NCBI GenBank assembly: GCA_900120395.1
Contig: LT635553.1
Span: 486,186 to 550,185, forward strand
Direction of reading: 5' to 3'
DNA length: 64,000 nucleotides
From: Porphyromonadaceae bacterium FC4
GTDB lineage: Bacteria; Bacteroidota; Bacteroidia; Bacteroidales; Porphyromonadaceae
The translations under genes and the position numbers were made by a program. The notes beneath the pieces were generated by a model. That model did no database searches. It was given only the letters and a program-made list of their open reading frames with translations, and was not told the DNA's origin. Positions 52,937 to 63,222 of this stretch are shown here, piece by piece (positions within the stretch are counted from its first letter, which is position 1; every line of letters begins with the position of its first letter).

Positions 52937-55134
52937 TGCTCACTCTCTGCCAGGTCAAAGTCCAACTGTCTTCTCCCGAGATCCGCACGAGCCACACGTA
53001 CCCTGATCTTGTCTCCCAGAGCGTAGCGACGCTTGTGGTTGTAGCCCACGAGTGCATAGGTCTTCTCGTCCAGCTCGTAGTAGTCATCGTCCAGCTCGCG
53101 GATCGGCACCAGTCCTTCGCAGCCGTTCTCGGTCAGCTCCACAAAAATCCCAAAGTCCTTCACTCCGGAAATCACGCCCTCAAACTCCATCCCGAGCCGC
53201 TCCTGCATGTACTCCACCTGCTTGTACTTGATGGAGGTGCGCTCGGCATCACTGGCGAGGTTCTCCATCTCGGAGTCGTGCTTGCAGATCTCATCGAGTT
53301 CCTTCTTATTCACGCTTGGCTTCCCCGCCATGTAGCGGGTGAGGAGTCGGTGGACCATCATGTCCGGGTGCCGGCGGATGGGGCTGGTGAAGTGGGTGTA
53401 GTCCGCAAATCCCAGCCCAAAGTGTCCGATGTTTTCTGTCTGATAGACCGCCTTAGCCATAGTGCGGATGGTGAGGACTTCGATCATGTTTTCCTCCGGC
53501 TTGCCCTGGATCTCCTCGAGGAGCCGGTTGATAGCGGCGGCTATACTGTCGTGCTCTCCGGTGTAGTCGAGCCGGTAGCCCATGCGCTGTACAAACTCCG
53601 ACAGCTCATGCAGCCGATCCTCATCGGGGCGATCGTGCACGCGGTACACAAAGGCGGGAGGGGTCTTCTCGCCCCTGATGTGCTGTACAAACTGTGCCAC
53701 AGCTTGGTTGGCTAGGAGCATGAATTCCTCAATCAGCTTATTTGCCTCCAGGCTGTGCTTAACATACACCTCCAGTGGTTTGCCCTTCTCGTCCAGCTCA
53801 AAAGCCATCTCCGTCCGGTCAAAGTCTATAGACCCGTTCTTCATCCGTCGTTGGCGCAGTTTTTGTGCCAGTGTGTTCAGGTTGCGGACCTCCTCGGCAT
53901 AGTCTCCCTCAGCCCCGGTGATCATTGCCTGCGCCTCCTCATACGCCATGCGGCGGTTGCTGTTGATGACGGTGCGGGTGATCCGGTAGTCCAGCACCTT
54001 TGCCTGGTCGTTCATCTCAAAGATGACCGAGTACGCCGGTCGGTCCACGCCCTCTCGCAGGCTGCAGAGGTCGTTGCAGAGCCGCTCCGGGAGCATCGGC
54101 ACCGTGCGGTCGACCAGGTAGACACTGGTGGCGCGCTCGGCAGCCTCCTTGTCGATCGGGTCACCCGGTCTGACGTAGGCGGTGACGTCTGCTATGTGTA
54201 CGCCCACCTCCCAATGGCCGCTCTTCATCCGTCGGATGGATAGGGCATCATCGTAGTCCTTGGCATCCGCCGGGTCGATCGTGAAGGTCGGTGCATCTCT
54301 AAAGTCCTCGCGCTCAAACTCGTCCGACAGCGCCACCTGCTCGTCCAGCCCGTCGGCATACTCCTCTACGCTCGAGGGGTAGACGTAGGGCAGGCCGTAC
54401 TCCGCCAGTATGGCATGCATCTCGGTATCGTTGTCGCCCGGTGTCCCGATGATGGCGAGCACCTCGCCCACGGGGTTTTTGGCACGCTCGGGCCACTCCA
54501 GCACACGCACGACCACTTTCTCGCCATCCTTGGCACCGTTGAGGTTGCGCTCAGGGATTAGGATGTCGTTGTTCAGCTTGTTGCTGTCTGTGATCAAAAA
54601 GGAGAGACCGTGGTTGATCGATATCACGCCCACAAAGGTGCTCTCCACCCGCTCGGTGATCTCGATCACTTCGCCCTCCGCCTCCTGACCGCGTCGCACC
54701 GCCAGCAGCTGCACCCGTACGCTATCTCCGTCGAGAGCATGGCCGGAGTTGCGCTCCGCCACGCGTATCGGGTCGCTCCCGTCGTCGGGGAAAAAGAAGT
54801 TGTGCCCCTTACCGGCTTTGCGTCTAAACTTCCCCTCCATCACCTTGCTCTTGTGCTCGTAGTAGTAGCTCTTTCGAGACTTGCCACGACGCAGGACGCG
54901 CTCCCGCACAAACTGCTCCAGGATCTCCTCCACCAGGTCAAACGCCAGCGCATCTGCTGCGCCGACCGCCTCACCCACTTCGCGGGTGTGGATATCCTCC
55001 TTCTCATGCTGGCGGACATACTGCAGCACCAGCACGCGGATCTGACCCAAGCTCTTCGTCTGGTGGCGGCTCTTCGTCTGGTGGCGTGGTTTGGATGGGT
55101 GTCTCTTCTTTATCTCTTTTTTTCTTTTTCTCAT
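52933..55134 (-). CDS. rnr: Ribonuclease R
   Basis: 733 residues from [11 protein letters not shown] very basic N terminus with a duplicated RHQTKS motif is followed by a winged-helix domain, cold-shock domains, the RNB catalytic domain ([16 protein letters not shown], about 275-290, with the acidic metal ligands) and a C-terminal S1 domain ending near residue 725. It is a 3'-5' exoribonuclease for structured RNA. First gene of the rnr-ruvB-flippase-dpp7 operon. Confidence 0.95.
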   Translation of the reverse strand: MRKRKKEIKKRHPSKPRHQTKSRHQTKSLGQIRVLVLQYVRQHEKEDIHTREVGEAVGAADALAFDLVEEILEQFVRERVLRRGKSRKSYYYEHKSKVMEGKFRRKAGKGHNFFFPDDGSDPIRVAERNSGHALDGDSVRVQLLAVRRGQEAEGEVIEITERVESTFVGVISINHGLSFLITDSNKLNNDILIPERNLNGAKDGEKVVVRVLEWPERAKNPVGEVLAIIGTPGDNDTEMHAILAEYGLPYVYPSSVEEYADGLDEQVALSDEFEREDFRDAPTFTIDPADAKDYDDALSIRRMKSGHWEVGVHIADVTAYVRPGDPIDKEAAERATSVYLVDRTVPMLPERLCNDLCSLREGVDRPAYSVIFEMNDQAKVLDYRITRTVINSNRRMAYEEAQAMITGAEGDYAEEVRNLNTLAQKLRQRRMKNGSIDFDRTEMAFELDEKGKPLEVYVKHSLEANKLIEEFMLLANQAVAQFVQHIRGEKTPPAFVYRVHDRPDEDRLHELSEFVQRMGYRLDYTGEHDSIAAAINRLLEEIQGKPEENMIEVLTIRTMAKAVYQTENIGHFGLGFADYTHFTSPIRRHPDMMVHRLLTRYMAGKPSVNKKELDEICKHDSEMENLASDAERTSIKYKQVEYMQERLGMEFEGVISGVKDFGIFVELTENGCEGLVPIRELDDDYYELDEKTYALVGYNHKRRYALGDKIRVRVARADLGRRQLDFDLAESEQ

Positions 55135-55174
55135 GGTCGCTTTTGATATCAATCCTACCTCCTCCCTAATACCA

Positions 55175-55182
55175 CAAAGGTA
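55175..55182 (-). promoter_or_regulatory. -7 box for the rnr operon
   Basis: TACCTTTG on the minus strand, about 40 bases before the rnr ATG at 55134; it also supports that start over an upstream in-frame ATG. Confidence 0.6.
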
Positions 55183-55294
55183 ATAAAATAATGTGGAGCT
55201 GTCTCGCTCTCTTTTCGCCCGTAGCACCTCCCACGCCTTCACGCCCCGACGAGACCCTCCGGCATCGGGTTAAGACACCTCGCTCCACATGTTG

Positions 55295-55458
55295 TTGAAA
55301 AACAGATAGTTGCTTATGCTGAAAAATTTAGTACGTGATCGCCAAAAGTTTCCTACTGGAAACATTTCTCTTCTATCCGTGAAACATTTCTCTTTCCTAC
55401 TGGAAACTTTTCGCTACTATCCGTCTAATTTTTTGCCCCGATCCGGAGCGAAGAAAAG
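55295..55458 (+). repeat. 44-bp double stem-loop repeat, copy 9 (full length, best example)
   Basis: Left arm TTGAAAAACAGATA (55295), cores TTTCCTACTGGAAA at 55349-55362 and 55393-55406, spacing 44, tails CTTCTATCCGT and CGCTACTATCCGT, T-run, right arm GCCCCGATCCGGAGCG. Lies in the divergent gap between rnr and the outer-membrane barrel gene. Confidence 0.96.
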
Positions 55459-55503
55459 GAGGACCTCTTAGCACTGTTGATTGGTTAAGGTCCGCAGTCA
55501 ATG

Positions 55504-55531
55504 TTGATATTAACAAAAAAAAGTAAATTTG
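55504..55531 (+). promoter_or_regulatory. Promoter of the outer-membrane barrel gene
   Basis: TTG at 55504-55506, 17 bases, TAAATTTG at 55524-55531. It lies downstream of an in-frame ATG at 55501 and so supports the start at 55570. Confidence 0.65.
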
Positions 55532-55569
55532 TGACTGTTCGAATGCAAACCCATACTCAAGTGCCGATT

Positions 55570-57879
55570 ATGAGAAAGACCCTTGTCAAAGTATTGCTCA
55601 TCACCTTGGTTGCTTCGTTGCCTTCCATAAATGGTTTTGGCAGAAGCTACCAAAGCATCCTCAAAGATAAAGCCACCGGCAAAGCAGTGGAGGCAGCTAC
55701 GGTCTTGCTGCTTGACTCGGACTCCACCTCGATCGCTGTGACGGTCTCCGATGATACCGGGGCGTTCGCGATCGAAGGTGATCAAGCCCTGTGGCTCCTC
55801 GTGAATCACCTGATGTATCAGTCTCTGAGAGTGGAGCTGAGCGGTGCGCTTCCGGATACTCTGTACTTGGAGCCAAAGACGGAGTTTTTGGACGAGATAG
55901 TGGTCCGATCCGATCGCCCGGTGATGAAGCTGCTGGAGGGAGGTGTCCCGAGCTACGATATCGATGCGCTCTTTGGTGAAAGTACGGTCACCACTGCCTA
56001 TGAGATGCTCAGTAAACTGCCCGGCATGGGGATGCAAAATGGAGAGCTGACGCTGGTCGGCACCCCCGGCTTCACCCTCGTCATGAACGGCAAGCCCTCC
56101 GATATACCCCGGACACAGCTGCTGGAGCTCCTCAAGACGATCCCGGTGCAGATGGTGGCAAGCGTGGAGATCTCCTATGCGCCGATAGCTAGGTATCGTG
56201 CCAAGGGCGCTTCGGTCAATGTGGTCCTGAAGCAACAGCCGCACGAAAGAGGAGCGAGCAACCTCGCCGGTCAGCTCTATGGGACCTATGCCAACCGGTA
56301 CTACAGTACCTACGAGGCAGGAGGGAGCATCAGCTACAGCAGCGGTAGTGGCTTCTCTATGAGAGGCAGCTACACCGGGGAAAAGAGCACCTCGTACAAC
56401 GACATGACCTTTGACACGGCACCCTTTGGTACCAACACCGGCTTTCACATCAACAACAAGGGAAAGTCCACCCTGCGCAGTCATACCGCCTTTCTCGACC
56501 TAGGCTATGCTCAGGAGAAGCACCGAGTCTCTGTCGGCTACTACGGTACTTTTCACCCGGATACGAGATTTGCGGAGCAGAACAAGCGAAGTACGGACCC
56601 GCTGGATCGAATCCAGCGATCCATCTCCAATACCCACCACGCAAGCCTGGAGTACACCTACGATGAGCACTTGATGCTGGGTGCCTTTTACACGCACTAC
56701 GATGAACACAAGGATGTCGCCTACGGTGTCGAGCGGGATCCACTGCCCGGGAGAGCTTTTTCCTACTATACGTCTCAGAGGTCTCAGGTGTTTGGGGCAC
56801 ACATCGACGACAGCCGTACCCTGGGGCAGGGCTGGCGGGTGGAGTATGGGAGCAAGTTTTCGCACTCCCGGACAGTCAATGCCCAGCAGTATACGATCGC
56901 AGAGGGAGCCGAGGTCTCAGCCGATCCGTCGGAGCGAACCGCACGAGAGTTCCTCGCGGATGTCTACGTCGGTGTAGGCAAGCAGATCTCTCCCAAGCTC
57001 AGTGCCAAAGCGACCCTCATAGGAGACTACGCTAAGTACTACGGACGTGAGGAAAAGGTACAGCTCATCCCTCAGGTCAACCTCACCTACATACTGTTCG
57101 CAGGAAATATGCTGCAGCTGTCGCTCGCTTCGGAGAAGAGCTACCCCGCATACTTCGAGCGTGAGCCCTTCACCACGATCCACAGCGAATATCAGCAGTG
57201 GAAGGGTAACCCCGATCTCAGACCTTTTGTCTCCTACCGGGCGCAGCTGCTCTATGTCCTCAGAGGACAGTATATATTCATCCTCGGGAATACCTACACC
57301 CCCGGTCACTTCAAGCAGCTCATGTACCTGGATCCCAAGATCAATCAGATCGTCTACAAGACCTGGAACTGGGACTACCACAATCTCCTGAATGCCACCG
57401 CAGTGCTTCCCCTCCCCAAGACCGACCGGTGGCAGGGCAAGCTGACCCTAAATGGTCAGCTCAACTCGGTCAGGACCGAGGTCCCCTACGCAGAGACCCT
57501 CGAGCGGCACAAGCCGATGCTGTACGCCGGGCTGGATAATGAGTTTACCCTCAGTGAGCGGTACCACCTCACTGCGGGGGCGGATCTGGGCTACGTTACC
57601 GGAGGAATACAGGGGTACTACTCCTTTTCGGATATGGTCATGCTCAACCTCCGTGCCAAGTGGGTTAGCTCCGACAAGAAGTGGAGCGTGACCCTCAGAG
57701 GAGATGACCTCCTCAATAAAGCCACACCCAAGATCAGGGTGGACTACGGCATTCATCGCTTTGACTTCTCCCCGAGCTCGTTCAACCGCAGGGTATCCCT
57801 CGACATCCGGTACACTTTTGGTAGCTTCAAGAGCGAAAAGAAGCCCGCGCAGCTCAAGACCGACCGCTTCGGAATGTGA
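55570..57879 (+). CDS. TonB-dependent-receptor-like outer-membrane beta-barrel protein
   Basis: 769 residues from MRKTLVKVLL; signal peptide about 1-23. A carboxypeptidase-regulatory-like domain (about 27-110), a plug-like region (DEIVVRSDRP, MNGKPSDIP) and a large barrel (about 210-769) follow. This is the TonB-receptor-related 'outer membrane beta-barrel family' layout without a SusD partner. Ligand unknown. The earlier ATG at 55501 is rejected because it would lie upstream of the promoter. Confidence 0.87.
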   Translation: MRKTLVKVLLITLVASLPSINGFGRSYQSILKDKATGKAVEAATVLLLDSDSTSIAVTVSDDTGAFAIEGDQALWLLVNHLMYQSLRVELSGALPDTLYLEPKTEFLDEIVVRSDRPVMKLLEGGVPSYDIDALFGESTVTTAYEMLSKLPGMGMQNGELTLVGTPGFTLVMNGKPSDIPRTQLLELLKTIPVQMVASVEISYAPIARYRAKGASVNVVLKQQPHERGASNLAGQLYGTYANRYYSTYEAGGSISYSSGSGFSMRGSYTGEKSTSYNDMTFDTAPFGTNTGFHINNKGKSTLRSHTAFLDLGYAQEKHRVSVGYYGTFHPDTRFAEQNKRSTDPLDRIQRSISNTHHASLEYTYDEHLMLGAFYTHYDEHKDVAYGVERDPLPGRAFSYYTSQRSQVFGAHIDDSRTLGQGWRVEYGSKFSHSRTVNAQQYTIAEGAEVSADPSERTAREFLADVYVGVGKQISPKLSAKATLIGDYAKYYGREEKVQLIPQVNLTYILFAGNMLQLSLASEKSYPAYFEREPFTTIHSEYQQWKGNPDLRPFVSYRAQLLYVLRGQYIFILGNTYTPGHFKQLMYLDPKINQIVYKTWNWDYHNLLNATAVLPLPKTDRWQGKLTLNGQLNSVRTEVPYAETLERHKPMLYAGLDNEFTLSERYHLTAGADLGYVTGGIQGYYSFSDMVMLNLRAKWVSSDKKWSVTLRGDDLLNKATPKIRVDYGIHRFDFSPSSFNRRVSLDIRYTFGSFKSEKKPAQLKTDRFGM

Positions 57880-57913
57880 GAAAAGACTGTGGGCAGACCT
57901 TTTTCCACGCACG

Positions 57914-57941
57914 TTTGAAATGAAAAAAAGTAGTATATTTG
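57914..57941 (+). promoter_or_regulatory. Promoter of the DUF3575-like barrel gene
   Basis: TTTG at 57914-57917, 16 bases, TATATTTG at 57934-57941; ATG 49 bases later. Confidence 0.6.
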
Positions 57942-57989
57942 TGAACTTAAATGTGCTATTTTTTAACACTAAACAATTGAACCAGTCGT

Positions 57990-58571
57990 ATGAAAAAGAC
58001 TTTATTCATAGCTCTTGTAGCTCTGCTCAGTACCGGAGCCTTCGCTCAGGCACCTACGGCAGATGAGGAGCAGCTCGAGCGCAGGCACGAGGTGAAGGTG
58101 AACCTGATCTCGACGATCATAGGCCGTGCACCCGAAGTAAGCTACGAGTATGCCCTCAATCAGAACATGGGCGTGGGGACCCGTGCGACCTTTTCCCTAT
58201 CTGACAATTGGTACGGCGGTAACCACTCCTTTATAGCAAGCCCTTACTTTCGGTGGTATTTTCCGTTCTGGTTTTACAGACCTTTTGACTCCATTGATCG
58301 CAATGCTTCCGGGTATTTCGTAGAGATAAATACAGGGATCGGTGCCCTACGGGACGAGTATGTGTCGTCCTCCGTGGATGGGACGTCGTCCGGCAGAACC
58401 GGAACGGACAGCTCCATGCTCTTCGGAATGGGTGTCGGGACCGGCTACCGGCTAGTGATGAAGCGCGGCTGGAGCTTTGAGGGTTTTGGATCAATTGGTC
58501 GCGACTTTCTCCACGCTGACGATATGGGATTTTATGGAACTGCCGGGATCACGATCGGCTACATGTTTTAG
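57990..58571 (+). CDS. Small outer-membrane barrel protein (DUF3575-like)
   Basis: 193 residues with a signal peptide (about 1-19, AFAQ end). HEVKVNLISTIIGRAPEVSYEYAL and alternating strands ending in YMF fit the DUF3575/OmpW-like small barrels of Bacteroidetes. It has its own promoter and is followed by a strong terminator. Function unknown. Confidence 0.78.
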   Translation: MKKTLFIALVALLSTGAFAQAPTADEEQLERRHEVKVNLISTIIGRAPEVSYEYALNQNMGVGTRATFSLSDNWYGGNHSFIASPYFRWYFPFWFYRPFDSIDRNASGYFVEINTGIGALRDEYVSSSVDGTSSGRTGTDSSMLFGMGVGTGYRLVMKRGWSFEGFGSIGRDFLHADDMGFYGTAGITIGYMF

Positions 58572-58636
58572 GTCACAATCCTCCCTCCCCGGTGGCATAT
58601 GAACCCGCCGGTGTACAGAGCATACCTAATAAAACA

Positions 58637-58682
58637 ACGCATCCCCACATCTAGCTACCTAGATGTGGGGATGCGTCTTTGC
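58637..58682 (+). terminator. Terminator after the DUF3575-like gene
   Basis: 18-base perfect arms (ACGCATCCCCACATCTAG at 58637-58654 and its complement at 58659-58676) followed by CTTTGC. Confidence 0.85.
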
Positions 58683-58833
58683 TCGGATGGGGGGCAAAAA
58701 GAGTCGAAGTGGGTTTTTACATGATCGGTAGATATGTGCCAGCCTAGTAGTTAGCGGATTTGTTACAATGGACCAGCCCAAGTCAGCGAATGCAACTATT
58801 AAAGAAAAAAAGTAAGAGTAAAGTCCCCATTTC

Positions 58834-58864
58834 TTGCTATCCACTAATATTTGAATTAGATTTG
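58834..58864 (+). promoter_or_regulatory. Promoter of the frd/sdh operon
   Basis: TTG at 58834-58836, 20 bases, TAGATTTG at 58857-58864; the ATG of the cytochrome b gene is 62 bases further. The rest of the 355-base gap shows no gene. Confidence 0.65.
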
Positions 58865-58884
58865 TCAAGTGTTAGCTGTGACAA
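58862..58884. promoter_or_regulatory. Inverted repeat at the frd/sdh transcription start
   Basis: TTGTCA, 11 bases, TGACAA, overlapping the -7 box and the expected start point. It could be an operator or a leader stem-loop. Confidence 0.4.
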
Positions 58885-58926
58885 GTCAAGTAATATCAAA
58901 AATTAACAGTTCAACTAGATCAACTT

Positions 58927-59622
58927 ATGTGGTTATACAACTCATCTATCGGTAGGAAGGTGGTGATGAGCCTCAGTGGGCTTTTCCTTTTCCTATTCCT
59001 CCTCTTCCACGGTACCATGAACGTGGTAGCAGTGTTCTCACAGTATGGGTACGATCAGATCGTGCACTTCCTGGGCACCAACGCAGTGGTGCAGCTAATG
59101 GTGCCGGTGCTGGCGCTGTTCTTCATCATTCACATCGTGTACTCGATCATCCTCACGATCCAAAACCGCAAGGCACGTGGTACCGATCGCTACGCAGTGG
59201 TAGGCAAGAGCCCTGTCGAGTGGTCTGCCAAAAACATGTTTGTCCTCGGACTCATCGTCCTCATCGGTATCGTGATGCACTTGTACCACTTCTGGGCAAA
59301 GATGCAGCTGATGGAGTGGACAGGCCGTGAGGCTGCCGACGGATATGAGCTGATCGTGAAACTCTTCTCCGACCCGGTATACGTGTGCATCTATCTGGTG
59401 TGGTTCGTAGCCATATGGTACCACCTCTCGCACGGGATCTGGAGTGCTTTTCAGAGCATGGGATGGAACAACACCATCTGGTATCCGCGTCTGAAAGTGA
59501 TCGGCATCGTGTTTGCAACGTTGGTATGCCTGATGTTTGCCTTTGTTGCGATTGCTTTTTACATGCACAGTCTGGGGTGGTTTGATAGTATCGGACAGCT
59601 CTGGCAGCTGGGCGTTCACTGA
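58927..59622 (+). CDS. sdhC: Fumarate reductase/succinate dehydrogenase cytochrome b subunit
   Basis: 231 residues with five membrane helices, the single-subunit type that binds two hemes b and quinone. SIGRKVVMSLSGLFLFLFLLFH near the start and HGIWSAFQSMG (about 178) with conserved His residues are typical of Bacteroidetes. It anchors the FrdA/B subunits and moves electrons from menaquinol. Operon start; 41-base gap to the flavoprotein. Confidence 0.95.
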   Translation: MWLYNSSIGRKVVMSLSGLFLFLFLLFHGTMNVVAVFSQYGYDQIVHFLGTNAVVQLMVPVLALFFIIHIVYSIILTIQNRKARGTDRYAVVGKSPVEWSAKNMFVLGLIVLIGIVMHLYHFWAKMQLMEWTGREAADGYELIVKLFSDPVYVCIYLVWFVAIWYHLSHGIWSAFQSMGWNNTIWYPRLKVIGIVFATLVCLMFAFVAIAFYMHSLGWFDSIGQLWQLGVH

Positions 59623-59663
59623 CCTTGTAGGCTTGGATAATCTTTAAATACTGAAAGCATATT

Positions 59664-61613
59664 ATGGAGAATATAAAGAAGATAGACGCTAAAATACCCG
59701 AGGGACCACTGGCGGAGAAGTGGAGCAACTACAAGGCTCACCAGAAGTTGGTCAACCCTGCCAATAAGCGCCGCCTGGACGTGATCGTCGTAGGCTCCGG
59801 TCTGGCAGGTGCTTCTGCTGCTGCTACGCTGGCAGAGCAGGGATTCAATGTGGAGTGTTTCTGCATACAGGACTCGGCACGCCGGGCACACTCGATCGCT
59901 GCACAGGGAGGTATCAACGCAGCCAAGAACTACCAAAACGACGGAGACTCGGTGTACCGACTCTTTTACGATACCATCAAGGGAGGAGACTACAGGGCTC
60001 GTGAGGCCAACGTTTATCGCCTGGCAGAGGTGTCCAATGAGATCATCGACCAGTGCGTGGCTCAAGGTGTTCCTTTCGCTCGTGAGTACGGTGGTACGCT
60101 CACCAACCGCTCCTTTGGTGGCGCGCAGGTATCCCGAACCTTCTATGCCCGCGGACAAACCGGTCAGCAGCTCCTGCTCGGCGCCTACTCTGCACTGATG
60201 CGCCAGGTAGGACTGGGTAAGGTGAAGATGTACGCTCGCCACGAGATGGTGGACCTCGTTCTTGTAGATGGCAGGGCACGTGGTATCATCGTTCGCGACC
60301 TGGTCACCGGTAAGCTGGAGAGACACGCAGCACACGCAGTGGTGATCGGTACCGGTGGCTACGGAAATGCGTACTTCCTCTCCACCAACGCCATGAGCTC
60401 CAACGGCTCAGCTGCTTGGCAGTGCTACAAAAAGGGCGCATTCTTTGCGAACCCCTGTATGGCACAGATCCACCCGACCTGTATCCCGCAGCATGGCGAC
60501 TTCCAGAGCAAGCTCACGCTGATGTCCGAGTCCCTACGTAATGACGGACGCATCTGGGTGCCCAAGCGCAAGGAGGATGCTGAGGCGATCCGTGCCGGTA
60601 AGCTCAAGCCTACCGAGATCAAGGAGGAAGACCGCGACTACTACCTCGAGAGAAGGTATCCGGCCTTTGGTAACCTCGTCCCCCGCGACGTGGCGTCTCG
60701 CGCTGCTAAGGAGCGTTGCGATGCCGGGTACGGAGTAGGTACAGGCTTGGCAGTCTATCTGGACTTCGACGATGCGATCAAGCGCCTCGGCAAGGACGTC
60801 GTAGAGGAGAAGTACGGCAACCTCTTCCAGATGTACGAAAAGATCACCGCGGACAACCCCTACGAGACCCCGATGATGATCTTCCCCGCCATCCACTACA
60901 CGATGGGTGGGCTATGGGTAGACTACGAGCTGCAGACGACCATCCCCGGACTATTTGCCATCGGTGAGGCAAACTTTAGTGACCACGGAGCCAACCGCCT
61001 CGGTGCATCGGCGCTGATGCAAGGCTTGGCAGACGGTTACTTCGTCCTCCCCTACACGATCCAAAACTACCTCTCCGATCACATCCAGGAGCCGCACTTC
61101 AGTGTGGATCTGCCCGAGTTTGAGCAGACAGAGAAGGCGCTCCAGGCACGCATCGACAAGATCATGTCCATCAAGGGCAAGCGAAGCGTGGATGATATCC
61201 ACAAGGAGCTCGGTCATGTCATGTGGGAGTATGTTGGTATGGGACGCGACAAGCAGGGGCTCGAGACCGCGATCAAGAAGCTCGAAGAGATCCGCAAGGA
61301 GTTCTGGAGCGATGTCTATGTTCCCGGTCGTGCCGATGACCTCAATATTGAGCTCGAAAAGGCACTCCGCCTGGCAGACTTCATCGAGATCGGCAGCCTG
61401 ATGGCGCACGATGCACTCGACCGTGAGGAGTCTTGCGGTGGTCACTTTAGGCTGGAGCACCAGACCGAGGATGGCGAAGCACTGCGCCACGACGACCGCT
61501 TCATGTACGTATCGTGCTGGGAGTACCAGGGCGAAGGAAAGGATCCTGTCATGTACAAGGAGGACCTCAACTACCAGTTCGTAGTTCCACAAACCCGCAA
61601 CTACAAGAAGTAA
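59664..61613 (+). CDS. sdhA: Fumarate reductase/succinate dehydrogenase flavoprotein subunit
   Basis: 649 residues. [13 protein letters not shown] (about 36-48) binds [13 protein letters not shown] (about 78) carries the His for covalent FAD; the substrate site contains HPTCIP and a downstream [20 protein letters not shown] lies near residue 450. It interconverts fumarate and succinate. In a fermenting Bacteroidales this complex mainly reduces fumarate. Confidence 0.97.
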   Translation: MENIKKIDAKIPEGPLAEKWSNYKAHQKLVNPANKRRLDVIVVGSGLAGASAAATLAEQGFNVECFCIQDSARRAHSIAAQGGINAAKNYQNDGDSVYRLFYDTIKGGDYRAREANVYRLAEVSNEIIDQCVAQGVPFAREYGGTLTNRSFGGAQVSRTFYARGQTGQQLLLGAYSALMRQVGLGKVKMYARHEMVDLVLVDGRARGIIVRDLVTGKLERHAAHAVVIGTGGYGNAYFLSTNAMSSNGSAAWQCYKKGAFFANPCMAQIHPTCIPQHGDFQSKLTLMSESLRNDGRIWVPKRKEDAEAIRAGKLKPTEIKEEDRDYYLERRYPAFGNLVPRDVASRAAKERCDAGYGVGTGLAVYLDFDDAIKRLGKDVVEEKYGNLFQMYEKITADNPYETPMMIFPAIHYTMGGLWVDYELQTTIPGLFAIGEANFSDHGANRLGASALMQGLADGYFVLPYTIQNYLSDHIQEPHFSVDLPEFEQTEKALQARIDKIMSIKGKRSVDDIHKELGHVMWEYVGMGRDKQGLETAIKKLEEIRKEFWSDVYVPGRADDLNIELEKALRLADFIEIGSLMAHDALDREESCGGHFRLEHQTEDGEALRHDDRFMYVSCWEYQGEGKDPVMYKEDLNYQFVVPQTRNYKK

Positions 61614-61650
61614 TCCCCATAACTACCCTATTTTTAGAACCCAAAGAACA

Positions 61651-62406
61651 ATGGACAAAGATATAGATATAAAAGTAAAGGTATGGAGGCAGCGTAGCGC
61701 TACCGAGAAGGGACGCTTCGAGACGTACGAGCTCAAGGGTGTGTCCCAGTCCGCTTCTTTCCTCGAGATGTTGGATATCCTAAATAACCAGCTGGTACAC
61801 GAGGGTGTCGAGCCGGTGGTATACGACCACGACTGCCGCGAAGGTATCTGTGGCACTTGCTCCCTGTACATCAACGGACACCCCCACGGACCGGATACCC
61901 AGATCACCACTTGTCAGCTCCACATGCGTCACTTCAACGACGGCGATACCATCACGGTAGAGCCGTGGCGCTCTGCGGGCTTTCCCGTGATCAGAGACCT
62001 GATGGTGGATCGCTCCTCTTTCGATAAGATCCAGCAGGCGGGTGGCTTCGTATCGGTCAATACCGGTGGTACGCCCGATGCCAACTCCATCCCCGTGCCC
62101 AAGCACAAGGCAGAGCTCTCTATGGATGCTGCCGCTTGCGTAGGCTGTGGAGCATGCGTCGCTGCATGCAAAAACGGCTCCGCGATGCTCTTCGTCAGCG
62201 CCAAGGTCAGCCAGTACGCACTCCTGCCGCAGGGACGACCCGAGGCCAAGAAGCGTGCGAAAGCCATGCTTGCCAAGATGGATGAGCTGGGATTTGGCAA
62301 CTGCACCAACACCCGTGCGTGTGAGTTAGAGTGCCCGAAGGGTGTTTCCATCTCCAACATCGCGCGACTCAATCGCGAATTTATCGGCGCCAAGTGCTCC
62401 GACTGA
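61651..62406 (+). CDS. sdhB: Fumarate reductase/succinate dehydrogenase iron-sulfur subunit
   Basis: 251 residues. [12 protein letters not shown]...TTCQLH ligates the 2Fe-2S cluster, [14 protein letters not shown] the 4Fe-4S cluster and [14 protein letters not shown] the remaining cluster ligands. It passes electrons between the cytochrome b subunit and the flavoprotein. Third gene of the operon, 37 bases after sdhA. Confidence 0.97.
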   Translation: MDKDIDIKVKVWRQRSATEKGRFETYELKGVSQSASFLEMLDILNNQLVHEGVEPVVYDHDCREGICGTCSLYINGHPHGPDTQITTCQLHMRHFNDGDTITVEPWRSAGFPVIRDLMVDRSSFDKIQQAGGFVSVNTGGTPDANSIPVPKHKAELSMDAAACVGCGACVAACKNGSAMLFVSAKVSQYALLPQGRPEAKKRAKAMLAKMDELGFGNCTNTRACELECPKGVSISNIARLNREFIGAKCSD

Positions 62407-62454
62407 TACACCAGTAGCCCGGCTCTCTTGCAGAGCAGGGTTAGGATAGCCGGT

Positions 62455-62484
62455 GAGGGTGTGCCAAAGTTTTGGCGCACCCTC
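62455..62484 (+). terminator. Hairpin after the frd/sdh operon
   Basis: Arms GAGGGTGTGCCAAA and TTTGGCGCACCCTC with a GT loop and one G-T pair, 48 bases after sdhB. It shares the GAGGGTGTG core with the terminators at 31083 and 48138. No strong T-run. Confidence 0.65.
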
Positions 62485-62636
62485 GCTGCTTTGGTATGCC
62501 ATGACCGGCGAGGAGCGAAAAGTCCTGCGCCGGTCCTTGCGCTTATCTCTGCGCTTCACCCCGGAGGCAGACTCCATATATATAGGTGCAAAACGTTAGC
62601 TATCCGCCAATGATGGGCGAAAAGCACTTCCGGCTA

Positions 62637-62667
62637 TTTGGTACTTTGTACTTTTTTTATACCTTTG
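62637..62667 (+). promoter_or_regulatory. Promoter of the lipoprotein gene
   Basis: TTTG at 62637-62640, exactly 19 bases, TACCTTTG at 62660-62667. Textbook Bacteroidetes promoter; ATG at 62729. Confidence 0.8.
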
Positions 62668-62728
62668 CGCGCTAAAGCGGCAAAGGGGGCTTCCCCGCTG
62701 CCACTCACTTTTACAAGTTTACTAAAGT

Positions 62729-63217
62729 ATGAATTCAAACACTTTCTACCGGATACTACTCGGTCTCCTCACTACCGTCCTCCTCATCTCTTGCGGAAGC
62801 AAGGGGAGCAACAACCCCGACCACAAGCAACCCTTTCCTGAAAAAGGGGCGATCTACCTCTTCAAGGTGCCCATAGAGCATCAGTCGAAGACCGACTCCT
62901 CCGCTGAGGGAATCTGCTTCTTGGGAAATGGCATGGGCGAACTTATTGTACTCCAAAGAGAACCCGACGATAAGGTTGGCTCCTATATGCCCTGCAAGGT
63001 GAGCTACGACTCCGCCCAAAAAGTGCTGACGATGACCTTCACCAACTATGGCGCGGAAGAGGATGAGCCGAAAGAGCGGATGGCGCAGTTTAAGTACGAC
63101 GAGGTCAATGATACGCTTAGTCCGATCTCAAGTGAGCCAACAGACGTGAGGGTGGTGATGAAGCGCAGCCACCTCAAGCGCTCTGACCTCATCCTGACCG
63201 ATCGACGCGAGCTCTAA
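62729..63217 (+). CDS. Small lipoprotein of unknown function
   Basis: 162 residues. A hydrophobic stretch ends in LLISCGSKG, a lipobox with Cys at about residue 22. The mature part is soluble and strand-rich, with no domain I recognise. Monocistronic: own promoter, and repeat copy 10 starts 6 bases after the stop. Confidence 0.75.
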   Translation: MNSNTFYRILLGLLTTVLLISCGSKGSNNPDHKQPFPEKGAIYLFKVPIEHQSKTDSSAEGICFLGNGMGELIVLQREPDDKVGSYMPCKVSYDSAQKVLTMTFTNYGAEEDEPKERMAQFKYDEVNDTLSPISSEPTDVRVVMKRSHLKRSDLILTDRREL

Positions 63218-63222
63218 GGAGG

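Larger units (their letters stand above)
62407..62728. other. Intergenic region between sdhB and the lipoprotein gene
   Basis: Holds a hairpin at 62455-62484 and the lipoprotein promoter at 62637-62667. No gene is seen. Confidence 0.5.

Noticed and set aside
55510-56484. 324-codon antisense frame opposite the outer-membrane barrel gene
   Set aside because: It mirrors the codon structure of a strong plus-strand gene with signal peptide and barrel strands; the antisense protein has no recognisable features.
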